From positions 28,350,033-28,414,032 of the forward strand of contig JAJKFL010000014.1 in the NCBI GenBank assembly GCA_021186555.1: a stretch of 64,000 bases of DNA, given 5' to 3'. How positions within the stretch are numbered: the stretch's first letter is position 1; every line of letters begins with the position of its first letter. The notes under the pieces were generated by a model that was not told the origin of the DNA, did no database searches, and saw only the letters and a list, made by a program, of their open reading frames with translations. Of this stretch, positions 54,890 to 64,000 are shown one piece after another. The DNA is from Reticulitermes speratus (Eukaryota; Arthropoda; Insecta; Blattodea; Rhinotermitidae). The translations under genes and the position numbers were made by a program.

Positions 54890-55825
54890 TTATCGGATAC
54901 CTTCTTTTTTCAAAGTTTTTGGTATGTCAGAAAAATTTTTTAAACTTTTTATACAAAAATGACATCCTATGTTCTTTATTTAATATCCTGAAAAGGCCCA
55001 AGACGTTAAGGAGATATAAAATTTTGAGCTAGAAAGTTGCAAATTAAGGTTCTGGAAGAAATTGTTAGTAATGTCGGAAACTGTCCGACTGTCCACATTA
55101 TCAAACAACACTGAAAAAGTTTCTAATCTTAAACAAAAAACAGTCAGGCTGGATAAGAATTGGATATTATTGAAGTTATTTGAACGTTCTTAACATGTCG
55201 AATTTCAAACAGCACTCTCCTTTTACTTGCCAAAAGAAAGAACAAGTGAAATGTGGCAGGTAATGTCGGATAGAGTCCGACAGTGCCGCAGTCTGTTATC
55301 CGACATTTACGGCCACCTCACGTCTCCAGTCTGAGTCGTCGTGATGCAAAACCTATTGGCGCTAGCAATGTCATTCACAGTACGTCTGAAAGTTAAAATC
55401 AAGCTCATTGAACGCAGTGTGCCGAATCGGAAACAAACGTAATAATAACTGCTTACTTAATGAAGTTTTGCCTTTAAAAACTTAGATTTTCGGGGAAAAA
55501 AACACAAAGGTGGCTGTAAAGTGAACATAACGTACTTTATAAATATAGAGACAGGGCACAAAAGGTTTTCTGTGGTAGCAAAACGTAGTTCATCTGTCGC
55601 TTGGCAAAATTGCAGCACCAGTATTGCCTAGAGGGCGGTATCCGAAATTCCGAGACTACGAGTCCTATCCGGCAATCTCCTCCATTATTATTACTATATT
55701 ATTATATTATTATTATTATTATTATATTATTATATTACCGTTTCGTCTTCCAACTTCTGCTCTTACCGTAACTTTCTTCTTCAGGTGCCAGTTGATCGAC
55801 CTATTACCATGCACTTACAAGAATA
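54890..55825. other. No recognisable gene; (ATT)n inside
   Basis: An (ATT)n/(ATATT)n tract lies at 55684-55736. 'gtcggaaactgtccgac', 'gtcggatagagtccgac' and 'tatccgacatt' recur between 55070 and 55310, hinting at a diverged local repeat. No gene. Confidence 0.4.
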
Positions 55826-55829
55826 AAGA

Positions 55830-55918
55830 AAGGTAATGGTACAGTTGTCCCTGTGCACGCCATGAAGGCGTATGGGGGGTGGAGATTTAGCTTTACGCAT
55901 TCTGAATTCTGACACTAC
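55830..55918 (-). mobile_element. SINE family A, 3' end only
   Basis: Inverse of the tail: 'ggtaatggtacagttgtccc', 'gtgcacgccatgaaggc' and 'cattctgaattctgacacta'. The same variant tail as the copy at 48363. Confidence 0.6.
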
Positions 55919-55919
55919 A

Positions 55920-56745
55920 GCTTACAAAATATGTTAATTTTAATTTCGGGATTGTAAACCACCACGTTACGCTTCGGCGTCTGTGTTGCCAAGACTGTAC
56001 ATGTACAGTCCGGGAAGTGACACAGTACAGTACAGTACAGTACTTGTAGAGCATACCTGTGTATGCCACAGCGCAGCAACACGGAATGTATAACTACAGC
56101 GCAATATTTGTAGACCTGGCTACAGTTTGTTATTCTTAACAAACCATTGTTGCTTGTGAAAATGTATTTTTCCCTAATTATCCTACTTAGTTCTGAAATG
56201 CCTACAAGCTTACCTCTCCATTCAGAAAAATGTTTCACAGGAGAGCATATCGATGTGCAGGTGTTTAATAAATGGCGTTAACCTTTAATTCAAAATCCCG
56301 TGGTTGATGTACCTACCGCCAGAAACTGTATTTTCCCACAGACTGTATGTATGTGTCTCATATGATCCTCAGCATAAACAGGGATTATTTCTGTAAACAC
56401 TGTTAACCGACTGGTCTTAAAAATGATGGCGCAGTTTGTGGGGTAGGGTTAGGAAAGGTTTAGCGTGTATACGGAACGTTATCGGCAGCTGTCATTAAAG
56501 AAGGGGGGAGTCCACTTTTGTGTGTGCGATGGTACGGACCACACTGACTATAGTCCTGGCTGGAAATCGTGACGTGAGGAAAGGAACTGAAACCACAACC
56601 TCGAGAAGTAAACCCGCTGGCGCCGGCCGAAAACGACCTCGGACTACAAGGTCAAATTCAGCTGCAGGAAGTGTTGTCACTTCGTGAATGCAGGGCTCAC
56701 TGGGGTTGTACTGTGTTCGCGTTTTGCTTACTCTTACGCGTAAAC
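55920..56745. other. No recognisable gene
   Basis: Contains a short (ACAGT)n run at 56021-56043. A 107-codon minus frame has no recognised motif. Confidence 0.4.
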
Positions 56746-56746
56746 C

Positions 56747-56975
56747 CAAATCCGTGGTAGCTCAACTGGCACAGTGACTAACAACATAAGTCGGCGTTCG
56801 ATAGCAGATTGCGGAGCTGAGAATTCTCTCTTCATCACCACATCGATATCAGCTATTAGACGCAAAACATTCACCTTTCGATGTCTCTTACCCCGTAGAT
56901 GAAGTCGGTCATTGCTTGAAAGTAGTTCATATGGGATTTATGGTGAACAAAATGGCACTGTGACATGTTTATTGG
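56747..56975 (+). mobile_element. Possible SINE, family C-like, very old
   Basis: A-box-like 'tagctcaactggc' and B-box-like 'gcgttcgatagc', then 'atgggatttatggtgaacaa' and 'atggcactgtgacatg', parallel family C with an extra internal segment. Confidence 0.4.
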
Positions 56976-57150
56976 AGGTAATTTGACCTTCACTACTTCC
57001 GTATAAGAAGATTCTTGTTTTCGTGCATTTCCGTTTTAGACTGCCCTTACTGTAGACTGTACATTACCATCTGAAGTGTGAATTCAAACTACATTATATT
57101 TCAAACTTCATCTTGTAACTCGCACTAAACAGGTTGCGTCTTCAGTTCAA

Positions 57151-57700
57151 CAAATCAGGCAATGTACTTATAACAGATCATTGAGACGCATTCGCGTAAC
57201 CATTGTTGTCGTGGAAAAGCAATGTGTTACATATTCTGTGTGTGTGTGTGTGTGTGTGTGTAACGTTAGTTATCCAGCATGTAAAGCGCATGCGCCGTAT
57301 TATGTAGTCATCTGTGGCCTGTCCGGCTCTACCATATTTTTGCACATTATAAACGGCACGATTTTCGAAAAAAAAAAAAAAGTTATTGGACATGAAGTGT
57401 GTGTTTTGATTTTCTCTACAACATTGTATGAAACATTTCTTATTATAAGAAGAATTCAGCGAGATATTGTCATAAGTGTACACAGGTCGTCATGTAAACT
57501 ACCCTTTATTCTTGTCATATTTTAATGAAACTTTAAGTTTCTCAACAGATTTTCGAAAATACTCAAATATCAAATTTCTTGAAAATCCGTCCAGTGGGGA
57601 CCGGGTTGTTCCATGCGGACGGACGGACGGACGGCGGACAGAGACAGACATGACAAAGCTAATAGTCGCTTTCCGCAATCTTGCGAGCGCGCCTAAAAAC
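57151..57700 (+). repeat. Unclassified dispersed repeat F, long copy with TG run
   Basis: Matches 43885-44417 over its length, with a (TG)n expansion at about 57236-57260 and an expanded 'cggacggacggacgg' near 57616. The 3' end 'gcgagcgcgcctaaaaac' is shared. Confidence 0.87.
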
Positions 57701-57704
57701 GGAC

Positions 57705-58143
57705 GGTTAATGTTATTTAGGGAAATAGTCGCTGTTTATTGTGAGAATAATGCAGTCATACACTGGTCGCAAAAATGCAGAGTTGTTGAGTGGCTGAGGC
57801 GAAACCAAGTATGTTCGTGGAAATTTCAAAGTCAGTGTTGTAACCGGAATACGGTAATGCAGTGATTACACAGTACCTTGGCTGATCTTGCACATTTGGG
57901 GTTTCCGCAGTACCGTTAGCAGACCACAGTTGCTAGGCAGTAGGGTTCGAGCTGTTAGGAACCGGGTGTATGTAATCCATTGTGCAGTTTGGCAGATTGA
58001 AGCCGCAGGTTTTCTGCGGTAACTGCAGTTCTGAATCACTCTGTCTCAGTAATGTACGGCGAATTTTAAAAATATGGAACAGCCTCAGTTAAGTCTGTAT
58101 GAACAAGCGCTCTTAATTTTACGTTTGGTATTTTAATAATCAT
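57705..58143. other. No recognisable gene
   Basis: Nothing recognised. Confidence 0.4.
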
Positions 58144-58155
58144 CATTCAGTCCTG

Positions 58156-58443
58156 GTGGGCCGGGATAGCGCAGTCGGTATAGCGACTCGCTACGGGCTG
58201 AACGGTCCGGGGATCGAATCCCGGTGGGGGCGAGATTTTCCGCACCCGTCCAGACCGGCCCTGGGGCCCACCCAGCCTCATATACAATGGGTACCGAGTC
58301 TCTTTTCCGGGGTAAATCGGCCGGGGCGTGGAGTTGACCACCCACCCTCATCTAGTGCTGGGGTTAAAGAAAGAGTAGAGCTATACCTCTACTCCCCCTC
58401 TGGGCCTTCGTGGCCTGTACTAGGGAGAACTTTACCTTTTTAC
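58156..58443 (+). mobile_element. SINE family A, full length, target duplication
   Basis: Both promoter boxes are intact ('tagcgcagtcgg', 'ggatcgaatccc'). Body 'cccacccagcctcatat' and 'gggtaccgagtctc'; tail 'aactttaccttttta'. Flanks cattcagtcctg (58144-58155) and cattcaatcctg (58444-58455) differ at one base. Confidence 0.94.
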
Positions 58444-58603
58444 CATTCAATCCTGACATAACAGCCAAAAGGCCAGTTACAGAGGCAGCACAAGAACGTA
58501 AGAGAAGATACGTCAAATAACTAACCAAACATAAACACGCGAGAAATAATGAGAAGTAATAAAAATAACAATACGAACACAAAAGATTTTTAGAACCTAT
58601 ATA

Positions 58604-58860
58604 TTTTTTTCTGTGGCACAACATCCCAACTGAACCCCAGGCCGCCTCATTGTTGAAGTTTCTAGATCACACACAATTAGACACACACACACCAGGTAGG
58701 TCTCCTTCGAACGAGTGATCAGCTCTTCGCAGAGGCCGCGGCTTGCACAACACAGAAAAAACACAAGAGACGAACATCCATGCTTTAAGCGGGATTCGAA
58801 CCCGCATTCCCAGCAATCGAGCGGCCACAGACCTACGCGTTGTACCGTCCGGCCACCGGT
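58604..58860 (-). mobile_element. SINE family D
   Basis: On the minus strand: head 'gtggccggacggtacaacgc', B-box 'gggttcgaatcccgc', 'tgttcgtctcttgtg', 'gcgaagagctgatcactcg' and 3' end 'ggttcagttgggatgttg', then an A-run. Confidence 0.88.
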
Positions 58861-58869
58861 TTCGGCAGT

Positions 58870-59415
58870 ACCTGTAATTAGCATAAATAATTTAACAAGT
58901 CGTTAAGCGAAACAGACTTTCCCTCGAATATACCAGCATTTCTACTGATGGTAGTAGCCGCCGATGCGCATTAGCGGAAGGACAGCTGCGACGTTTAGAA
59001 CCAACATTAAACACAGTAAAGTCTCTGAAGTTGCGATTCGGCACACGAAGGTCGACGGTTTCCAAAAGGAAGGGAAGAATTGTAATCCGTTATAGACAGT
59101 AATTAGAAAAAGCGCGCCTGGTTGAACAATTAAGTTGTGGAATTTCAGGTAATCTAGAACATCAGCGTAGTTATATTGTAAATGATTGGGAAAACGACGA
59201 TGACGTAGAGATAAGAACTTCCGCTGGATGCGCTCAAGCTGACAGGCATAAGTAGAAGTAATGGAATTCCACGCAACGGAGACATGTCTGACTTAGTTCT
59301 AACTAATGTAAAATACAGCATCATAATGCTCTCTAGAGAAGAAAAGGGAAAGTTACAGTCCAAATTAAACCCAACAACCTAATTGCCTGAGAAAACATGT
59401 GATCAACATGATTAT
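58870..59415. other. No recognisable gene
   Basis: Nothing recognised. Confidence 0.4.
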
Positions 59416-59420
59416 GAGAT

Positions 59421-59451
59421 GATAATAATAATAATAATAATAATAATAATG
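59421..59451. repeat. (AAT)n microsatellite
   Basis: Ten AAT units. Confidence 0.95.
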
Positions 59452-59644
59452 TTTTAAGAATCGCAGTCTTGAAATTCCATAAATGTAGACGATTGTTTAG
59501 TTTGATGGTATATTAATGGTATCCGATGTTTGACATTATTGAAATGAATGAGTCATTTTTAGGTCTAATAATATTTATTATTATAATGGAAATTAAAATC
59601 TCCAGTTAAACTATTTTATGTCATATTAAGTTTTACTAATGTCA

Positions 59645-59756
59645 GTTAACGCCAATCACTTACCTCCATCTAGTGCTGAGGTTATGAATGAGTTGAACTA
59701 TGATACCTCCACTTCCCCAAATGCCGTCGTGGCGTGCACAAGGATAAATTTATGGG
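59645..59756 (+). mobile_element. SINE family A, 3' third only
   Basis: 'acctccatctagtgctgagg', 'gatacctccacttcccc' and 'gtggcgtgcacaaggataa' match the tail of the family A variants. 5'-truncated. Confidence 0.7.
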
Positions 59757-59992
59757 ATACCACCCATATGCTATAAAGCCCTGTAATCATAGTCACCTAA
59801 ATTTATGGAACCCGTGAGAATCAACCAGTTGTTTCGAAATACGTGTGTGTGTCCGCACAGAAAAAAAATGACACAACTAACGTAAACGTATTGCATTGGA
59901 CAGAAGGCTGTGTTTGCCAAGTCGATAATACAGCGGTATGGCATTCGTGAGTAGTAGCTGTGCGTTGTGTCTGTTGGACGGAAGTGACTGAC

Positions 59993-60455
59993 ATGCACCT
60001 CGCGTACGGTGTAGCGAGAGGAAACAGCATAGAGGTTCGCCGTATTTATCAAAGACGGTATCCAAGAAGACATTTGCCACATCACACCGTATTCGTTTCC
60101 GTTGGTCGTTGACTTCGAGAGACAGCAACCCTGCAAGTAAGAAAGCCCGACTCCGGACGCAGACGAACTGTCCGGACTGCATGATTTGATAAGAACATTC
60201 TCGATCGTGTTGGGGAATCGCTATCCACCAGCATCCGTAGCTTGCCCATGACATGGTTGTGAGCCATACTTCCGTGCAGAAAGTGCTTCTGCGTCACTGT
60301 CAGAAGGTGGAGGCAATGAGCGTCGACGATTTTCCTCACCGGCTGGACTTTGCGTGGTGGTAGCTGTAGTGCTGCTTTGAACGGACACGCGTCCCATCCA
60401 CGGTGCTGTGGACAGACGAGGCACTGATACAGAAATCCTCCGTCTTTATGGACCT
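59993..60455 (+). pseudogene. DUF4817-type transposase N-terminal relic
   Basis: The start at 59993 gives MHLAYGVARGNSIEVRRIYQ, then RRYPRRHLPHHTVF: the helix-turn-helix opening of insect DUF4817-type transposases. After a stop come LRETATLQVRKPDSGRRRTV and ILDRVGESLSTSIRSL, then in another frame VSHTSVQKVLLRHCQ and DDFPHRLDFAWW. Finally VPSTVLWTDEALIQKSSVFM carries the first catalytic aspartate (60415-60417) intact. At least three frame breaks and two stops. The remaining catalytic half and both ends are missing. It differs in sequence from the relic at 20805-21384. Confidence 0.87.
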
Positions 60456-60744
60456 TGAACGTTCATTACAGTTTTCACAAAAACCCTTCATTAACTTAGC
60501 TAGTCGAACTGCGTACATTGTATTTCTCTTAAACGACCCCACATGATCTGTATTTACTGTCGATAGCTAATTGTGAGTACCTGTAGCTTTCCTTCTGTAG
60601 TATTTGGAAACCAAACATGTACTGTTGTTACCTTCAATATCAGCTTTACCTATTCGGTGTTGTTGTTTGTACAGATGTACTTACAGTAAATACTGGATGT
60701 GTGAGGCGTGCCTATGATCCACTTTATTATTATGCTATACTTAT

Positions 60745-61433
60745 ACTGTGGAAAAAAACTAAGGTAATGAGAATCTCAAGGCAACCGTCCCCAATGAAAA
60801 TTATGATAGATCAAAACAATTGGAGAATGTGGAATATTTCAATTATTTGGGTGGCATGATAACAAATGATGCAAGGTGTACACGTGAAATTAAATCCAGA
60901 ATTGCCATGGAAAAGCAGCATTCAACAAGAAGAAAAATTTTTTCACCAGCAAACTGGACTTAAATTTAAGGAAGAAACTAATAAAGTGCTACATTTGGAG
61001 CATAGCTTTGTATGGTGCTGAAACGTGGACACTCCGGAAAGTAGATCAGAAATACGTGGAAAGTTTTGAAATGTGGTGCTGGAGAAGAATGGAGATCAGT
61101 TGGACCGATCGTGTGAGAAATGAAGAAGTATTACACAGAGTCAAGGAGGAGAGGAATATCATACATACAATTAAAAGAAGAAGTGCTAACTGGATTGGTC
61201 ACATCTTGCGTAGAAACTGCCTTCTAAAACACGTGATTGAAGGAAAGTTAGAAGGAAGGATAGAAATGACGAAGACGAGGGAGAAGACGTAATCAGCTAC
61301 TGGATGACCTTAAGGAAAAGAGAAGATACTGGAAATTGAAAGAGGAAGCACTACGCACCCTGTGGAGAACTCGCTTTGGAAGAGGCTACGGACCTGTCGT
61401 AAGACAGACTACAGAATGAATGAATGAATGAAT
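60745..61433 (+). pseudogene. LINE ORF2 C-terminus with 3' end
   Basis: Opens with KVMRISRQPSPMKIMIDQ, then (frameshifted) VEYFNYLGGMITNDARCT and IKSRIAMEK. The best frame (61008-61292) gives MYGAETWTLRKVDQKYVESF, EMWCWRRMEISWTDRVRNEE, RRSANWIGHILRRNCLLKHV and IEGKLEGRIEMTK. 'LYG.E.WTL' and 'W.GH..R' mark the region after the reverse-transcriptase palm in many insect LINEs. It ends in the short tandem tail (GAAT)n at 61413-61431, so this is a 5'-truncated insertion with a true LINE 3' end. A near-identical piece is at 38294-38438. Confidence 0.9.
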
Positions 61434-61439
61434 ACTTAT

Positions 61440-61800
61440 ACTGGACGTGTAGGCCTAGAATTGAGCCAATAGAGTGAAATCCCCAACGGCTGTATAATTA
61501 TGTCAGAAACACTGCCACGTACCACAGATGGCGCGAGCTTCAGTCGTCTACGTCAGTAACTGCGGGATGCATGTACATCCGGTATACTCGTATTCTGTTA
61601 CTGCGTATTACTGTTATCTCGACAGTATTGCTGGTTTTGTAAAGATTGCCATTGTTCCTTATCTATATTAAACGGCTGTGTGAAGGATAAATTAAATAAA
61701 TCTGTCATTATTCTAACACGGTTATCTGGGTAATTGCATTATTTTATTAAACACTCCAAACACTTTTTACGTTTCTGCCAGTTTTTAACTGTTTTTGGGA
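61440..61800. other. No recognisable gene
   Basis: Nothing recognised. Confidence 0.4.
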
Positions 61801-61802
61801 CA

Positions 61803-61960
61803 AATTATCGAGACCACTTGGAAGAACTAGAGGTAGATGGGAGGATAAAATTACAGTGAATATTAAACAGGATGGGAGATGTACAATGGATTCTTCTGGC
61901 TCAGGATAGATACTGGTAGCGAACTGTTGTGAACACGGTAATAAAATTTGATTTTTCCAT
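61803..61960 (+). pseudogene. LINE ORF2 C-terminal fragment
   Basis: RPLGRTRGRWEDKITVNIKQ corresponds to '[20 protein letters not shown]' of the 33285-33620 family. 'tggattcttctggctcagga' and 'gatactggtagcgaactgt' follow as its end. Confidence 0.8.
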
Positions 61961-62044
61961 ACAATTCAAGGACTTCTGTCTCAGGAACGATCACCTTCTC
62001 AAAGAGGACTCTGCTGTCTGAAGATGGAGTGACTGAATGGGTGA

Positions 62045-62069
62045 ATATATTATATATATATATATATAT

Positions 62070-62101
<32 letters not shown>
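62045..62101. repeat. (TA)n(TG)n compound microsatellite
   Basis: A TA run passes directly into fifteen TG units. Confidence 0.95.
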
Positions 62102-62105
<4 letters not shown>

Positions 62106-62109
62106 AGTG

Positions 62110-62605
62110 ATTGAGTTAGTTAATTATTATTTGTTCTGAACATTTCTAAAATGGCGTTACAAAAATTTCAGGAAGTTTATCCTTGTGTAATTTCCATTTT
62201 TATATTGCTAAAATTGCTACTTCAGTTACATACGTAGCGGCTTAAACAGTGGCGTTGCTCTGCATTATGTACCTTTCCGTGTATTATTTTTTATTCAGGT
62301 GGTGGTCTTGTGGGCTGTGACACAGTGTAGTCGTGGAGGTAGATAGGCCTACCGGCTTTTCGGAAGAACATGCTTCCTCCATCCAAACTCAGGGTCGAAG
62401 ACTGGGCCTACGGTAGCAGAATGTTTCTCCGAGGCGCTGGTGTCTACCTCAGCAACTGCCCGATGTCACAGCCCATTAATCTAAATACCGCCGTGAAAAC
62501 GCATGTAATTTATGTTGTTATTCATTGTTCATATATCAGTATCGAAGTTAAGGTTGTGAGATAAAAACTATCGTACGTAACAATCTGAATATAGTAATTC
62601 AAGTA
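62110..62605. other. No recognisable gene
   Basis: At 62350-62400 (minus strand) a GGAAG...CTTCC stem with GAAAAG and GTA is a degenerate member of the recurrent motif. Nothing else. Confidence 0.35.
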
Positions 62606-62611
62606 AATTTT

Positions 62612-63393
62612 TGTGTACAGTACTGTGTGTGTGGCGTGATCAGCCTAGTAAGAGTATGTTACCTACTGTACACAGTATGATGTTCGTCGTATGATTAGCG
62701 TAGTAACAGTATCTGTGTACAATGTCTGTAGTACGATTAGCGTAGTAACAATATCTGTGTACAGTGTTTGCGGTATGATTAGCGTAGTAACAATATCTGT
62801 GTACAGTGTTTGCGGTATGATTAGCGTAGTAACAATATCTATGTACAATGTAGTATGATTAGTGTTGTAGTAATATCTATGTACAATGTCTAGTATGATT
62901 AGTGTAGTAACAGTATCTGTGTACAGTGTCTGTAGTATGATTAGCGTAGTAACAGTATCATTATACAGTGTCCGGTATGATTAATAACAGTGTCTGTAGT
63001 ATGATTAGCGTAGTAACAATATCATTGTACGGTGTCCGGTATGATTAATAACAGTATCTGTGTACAGTGTCCGGTATGATTAATAACAGTATCTGTGTAC
63101 AGTGTCTATAGTATGGTTAGCGTAGTAACAATATCATTGTACAGTGTCCGGTATGATTAATAACAGTATCTGTGTACAGTGTCTGTAGTATGATTAGCGT
63201 AGTAACAATATCAGTGTACAGTGTCCGGTATGATTAATAACAGTATCTGTGTACAGTGTCTGTAGTATGATTAGCGTGTACAGTGTCTGTAGTATGATTA
63301 GCGTAGTAACAATATCATTGTACAGTGTCCGGTATGATTAATAACAGTATCTGTGTACAGTGTCTGTAGTATGATTAGCGTAGTAACAATATT
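62612..63393. repeat. Composite tandem array, 42-bp and 35-bp units alternating
   Basis: The long unit reads roughly GTGTACAGTGTCTGTAGTAT plus GATTAGCGTAGTAACAATATCT. The short unit lacks the 'tagcgtag' block and has 'gtccggtatgattaataaca'. The first third is long units only. From about 62960 long and short units mostly alternate, giving a composite of about 77 bp. The repeated peptide frames on the minus strand follow from the 42-base period and are not genes. Confidence 0.93.
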
Positions 63394-63639
63394 GCGCTAA
63401 ACAAACCTGACGGGCAGTGGGTCGTGCAAAACAGCAGAGAACACACTTGGAAAACGAGTAGACGAGATGCCGCTACACATTTTCACTCTTATTTGCTTCC
63501 AAATAAATGCATCACGTTATACAAACGTGCTGGAAAAGAAACTATTGGGGTCTTTGTCCTCGTCTGAAAGAACTTGAGTACTCTATAATGTGGAATCGCA
63601 TTTCTCTTACTGGCTTAACTCAGTGTTGCACAATCCGTC

Positions 63640-63905
63640 TTAAAAACGAATAGTTCAACTAGTCAAGGAGTTCTCCACATTTTGTGTTTTATTGCCGTGT
63701 TCACAACAGCCCGCCACGGGGTTCCTGTTCTGAGCCAGATGAACTCACTCCACACCCACCCATTATGTTTGCTCAAGATCCGTTTTAATATCCTATTTTA
63801 TACGCCTAGGACTTCCATGCGGTGTCTTTTCTTCAGCTTTCGCCCCCAAAACTCCGTAACAATTTCGTTACTCCCCCATGCGGGCCACTCATCATCCTTG
63901 AAGGT
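63640..63905 (-). pseudogene. LINE ORF2 C-terminal and 3' UTR fragment, old
   Basis: Inverse of the 33285-33620 family: 'agtggcccgcatgggggag', 'gaaaagacaccgcatgg', 'ttaaaacggatcttgagc', then the 'tgtggagaactccttgact' UTR block. No intact frame. Confidence 0.7.
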
Positions 63906-64000
63906 ATATCTGTACTAAATGTGTGCCTGGTCTTTCATTATTTTCTGCACGCACTCTCTTAAGCCAACGGAGTTAATTGAGTATAGAATGAGTGGTCGAA

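Noticed and set aside
58156-58230. Functional tRNA gene
   Set aside because: The A-box and B-box belong to a SINE head; acceptor and anticodon arms do not close as a true tRNA. The same holds for all other SINE heads.
62663-62848. Repeat protein on the minus strand
   Set aside because: Arises from a 42-base period that keeps the frame; the array drifts out of frame at the 35-base units.
1-64000. Viral insertion or a bacterial-type defence or metabolic system
   Set aside because: I saw no capsid, polymerase, envelope or defence-gene similarity; all recognisable coding is transposon-derived.

Overview
This window looks like repeat-rich nuclear DNA from an insect, most likely a cockroach or termite (Blattodea). 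The assignment is recall-based: the tRNA-derived SINE families and repeat-encoded peptides (for example 'YRRFGTTYRSHLQ') resemble those that litter predicted proteins from cockroach and termite genomes. No bacterial gene organisation, rRNA, functional tRNA, CRISPR array or convincing host protein-coding gene is visible. Reading frames are short, and nearly all recognisable coding similarity belongs to decayed transposons.

Layout. 1-9.4 kb: a 24-bp minisatellite, old SINEs, a palindromic foldback element, a 576-bp internally deleted mariner-type element with 112-bp inverted ends, and a larger foldback. 9.4-10.7 kb: a full-length SINE next to a LINE reverse-transcriptase fragment. 10.7-13.4 kb: nothing recognised. 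13.4-21.4 kb: the best hammerhead-ribozyme-like motif, a SINE with a different tRNA head, a probable hAT MITE, a SINE nested in a LINE 3' end, a transposase relic cut by a SINE, and a foldback next to a transposase N-terminus. 21-36 kb: long G tracts, head-to-head SINEs, a 42-bp tandem array, copies of an unclassified ~540-bp repeat, and LINE 3' ends. 36-51 kb: more foldback pieces, SINEs, a small hAT-like MITE and a pogo-like transposase tail. 51-64 kb: minisatellites (one with a SINE inside), a second mariner-type deletion derivative, a transposase N-terminal relic, a LINE ORF2 C-terminus and a 42/35-bp composite tandem array.

No pathway can be reconstructed. The interacting parts are genomic parasites: tRNA-headed SINEs that presumably depend on LINE machinery, LINE 3' ends that could have supplied it, and inverted-end elements that need a transposase from elsewhere. 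The most interesting signal is a recurrent motif, CTGANGA - hairpin - GAAAC - short loop - GTA, found in several unrelated-looking repeats. In three copies the sequence after GTA is complementary to the sequence before CTGANGA although the paired bases differ, which is what a hammerhead ribozyme stem I would look like.
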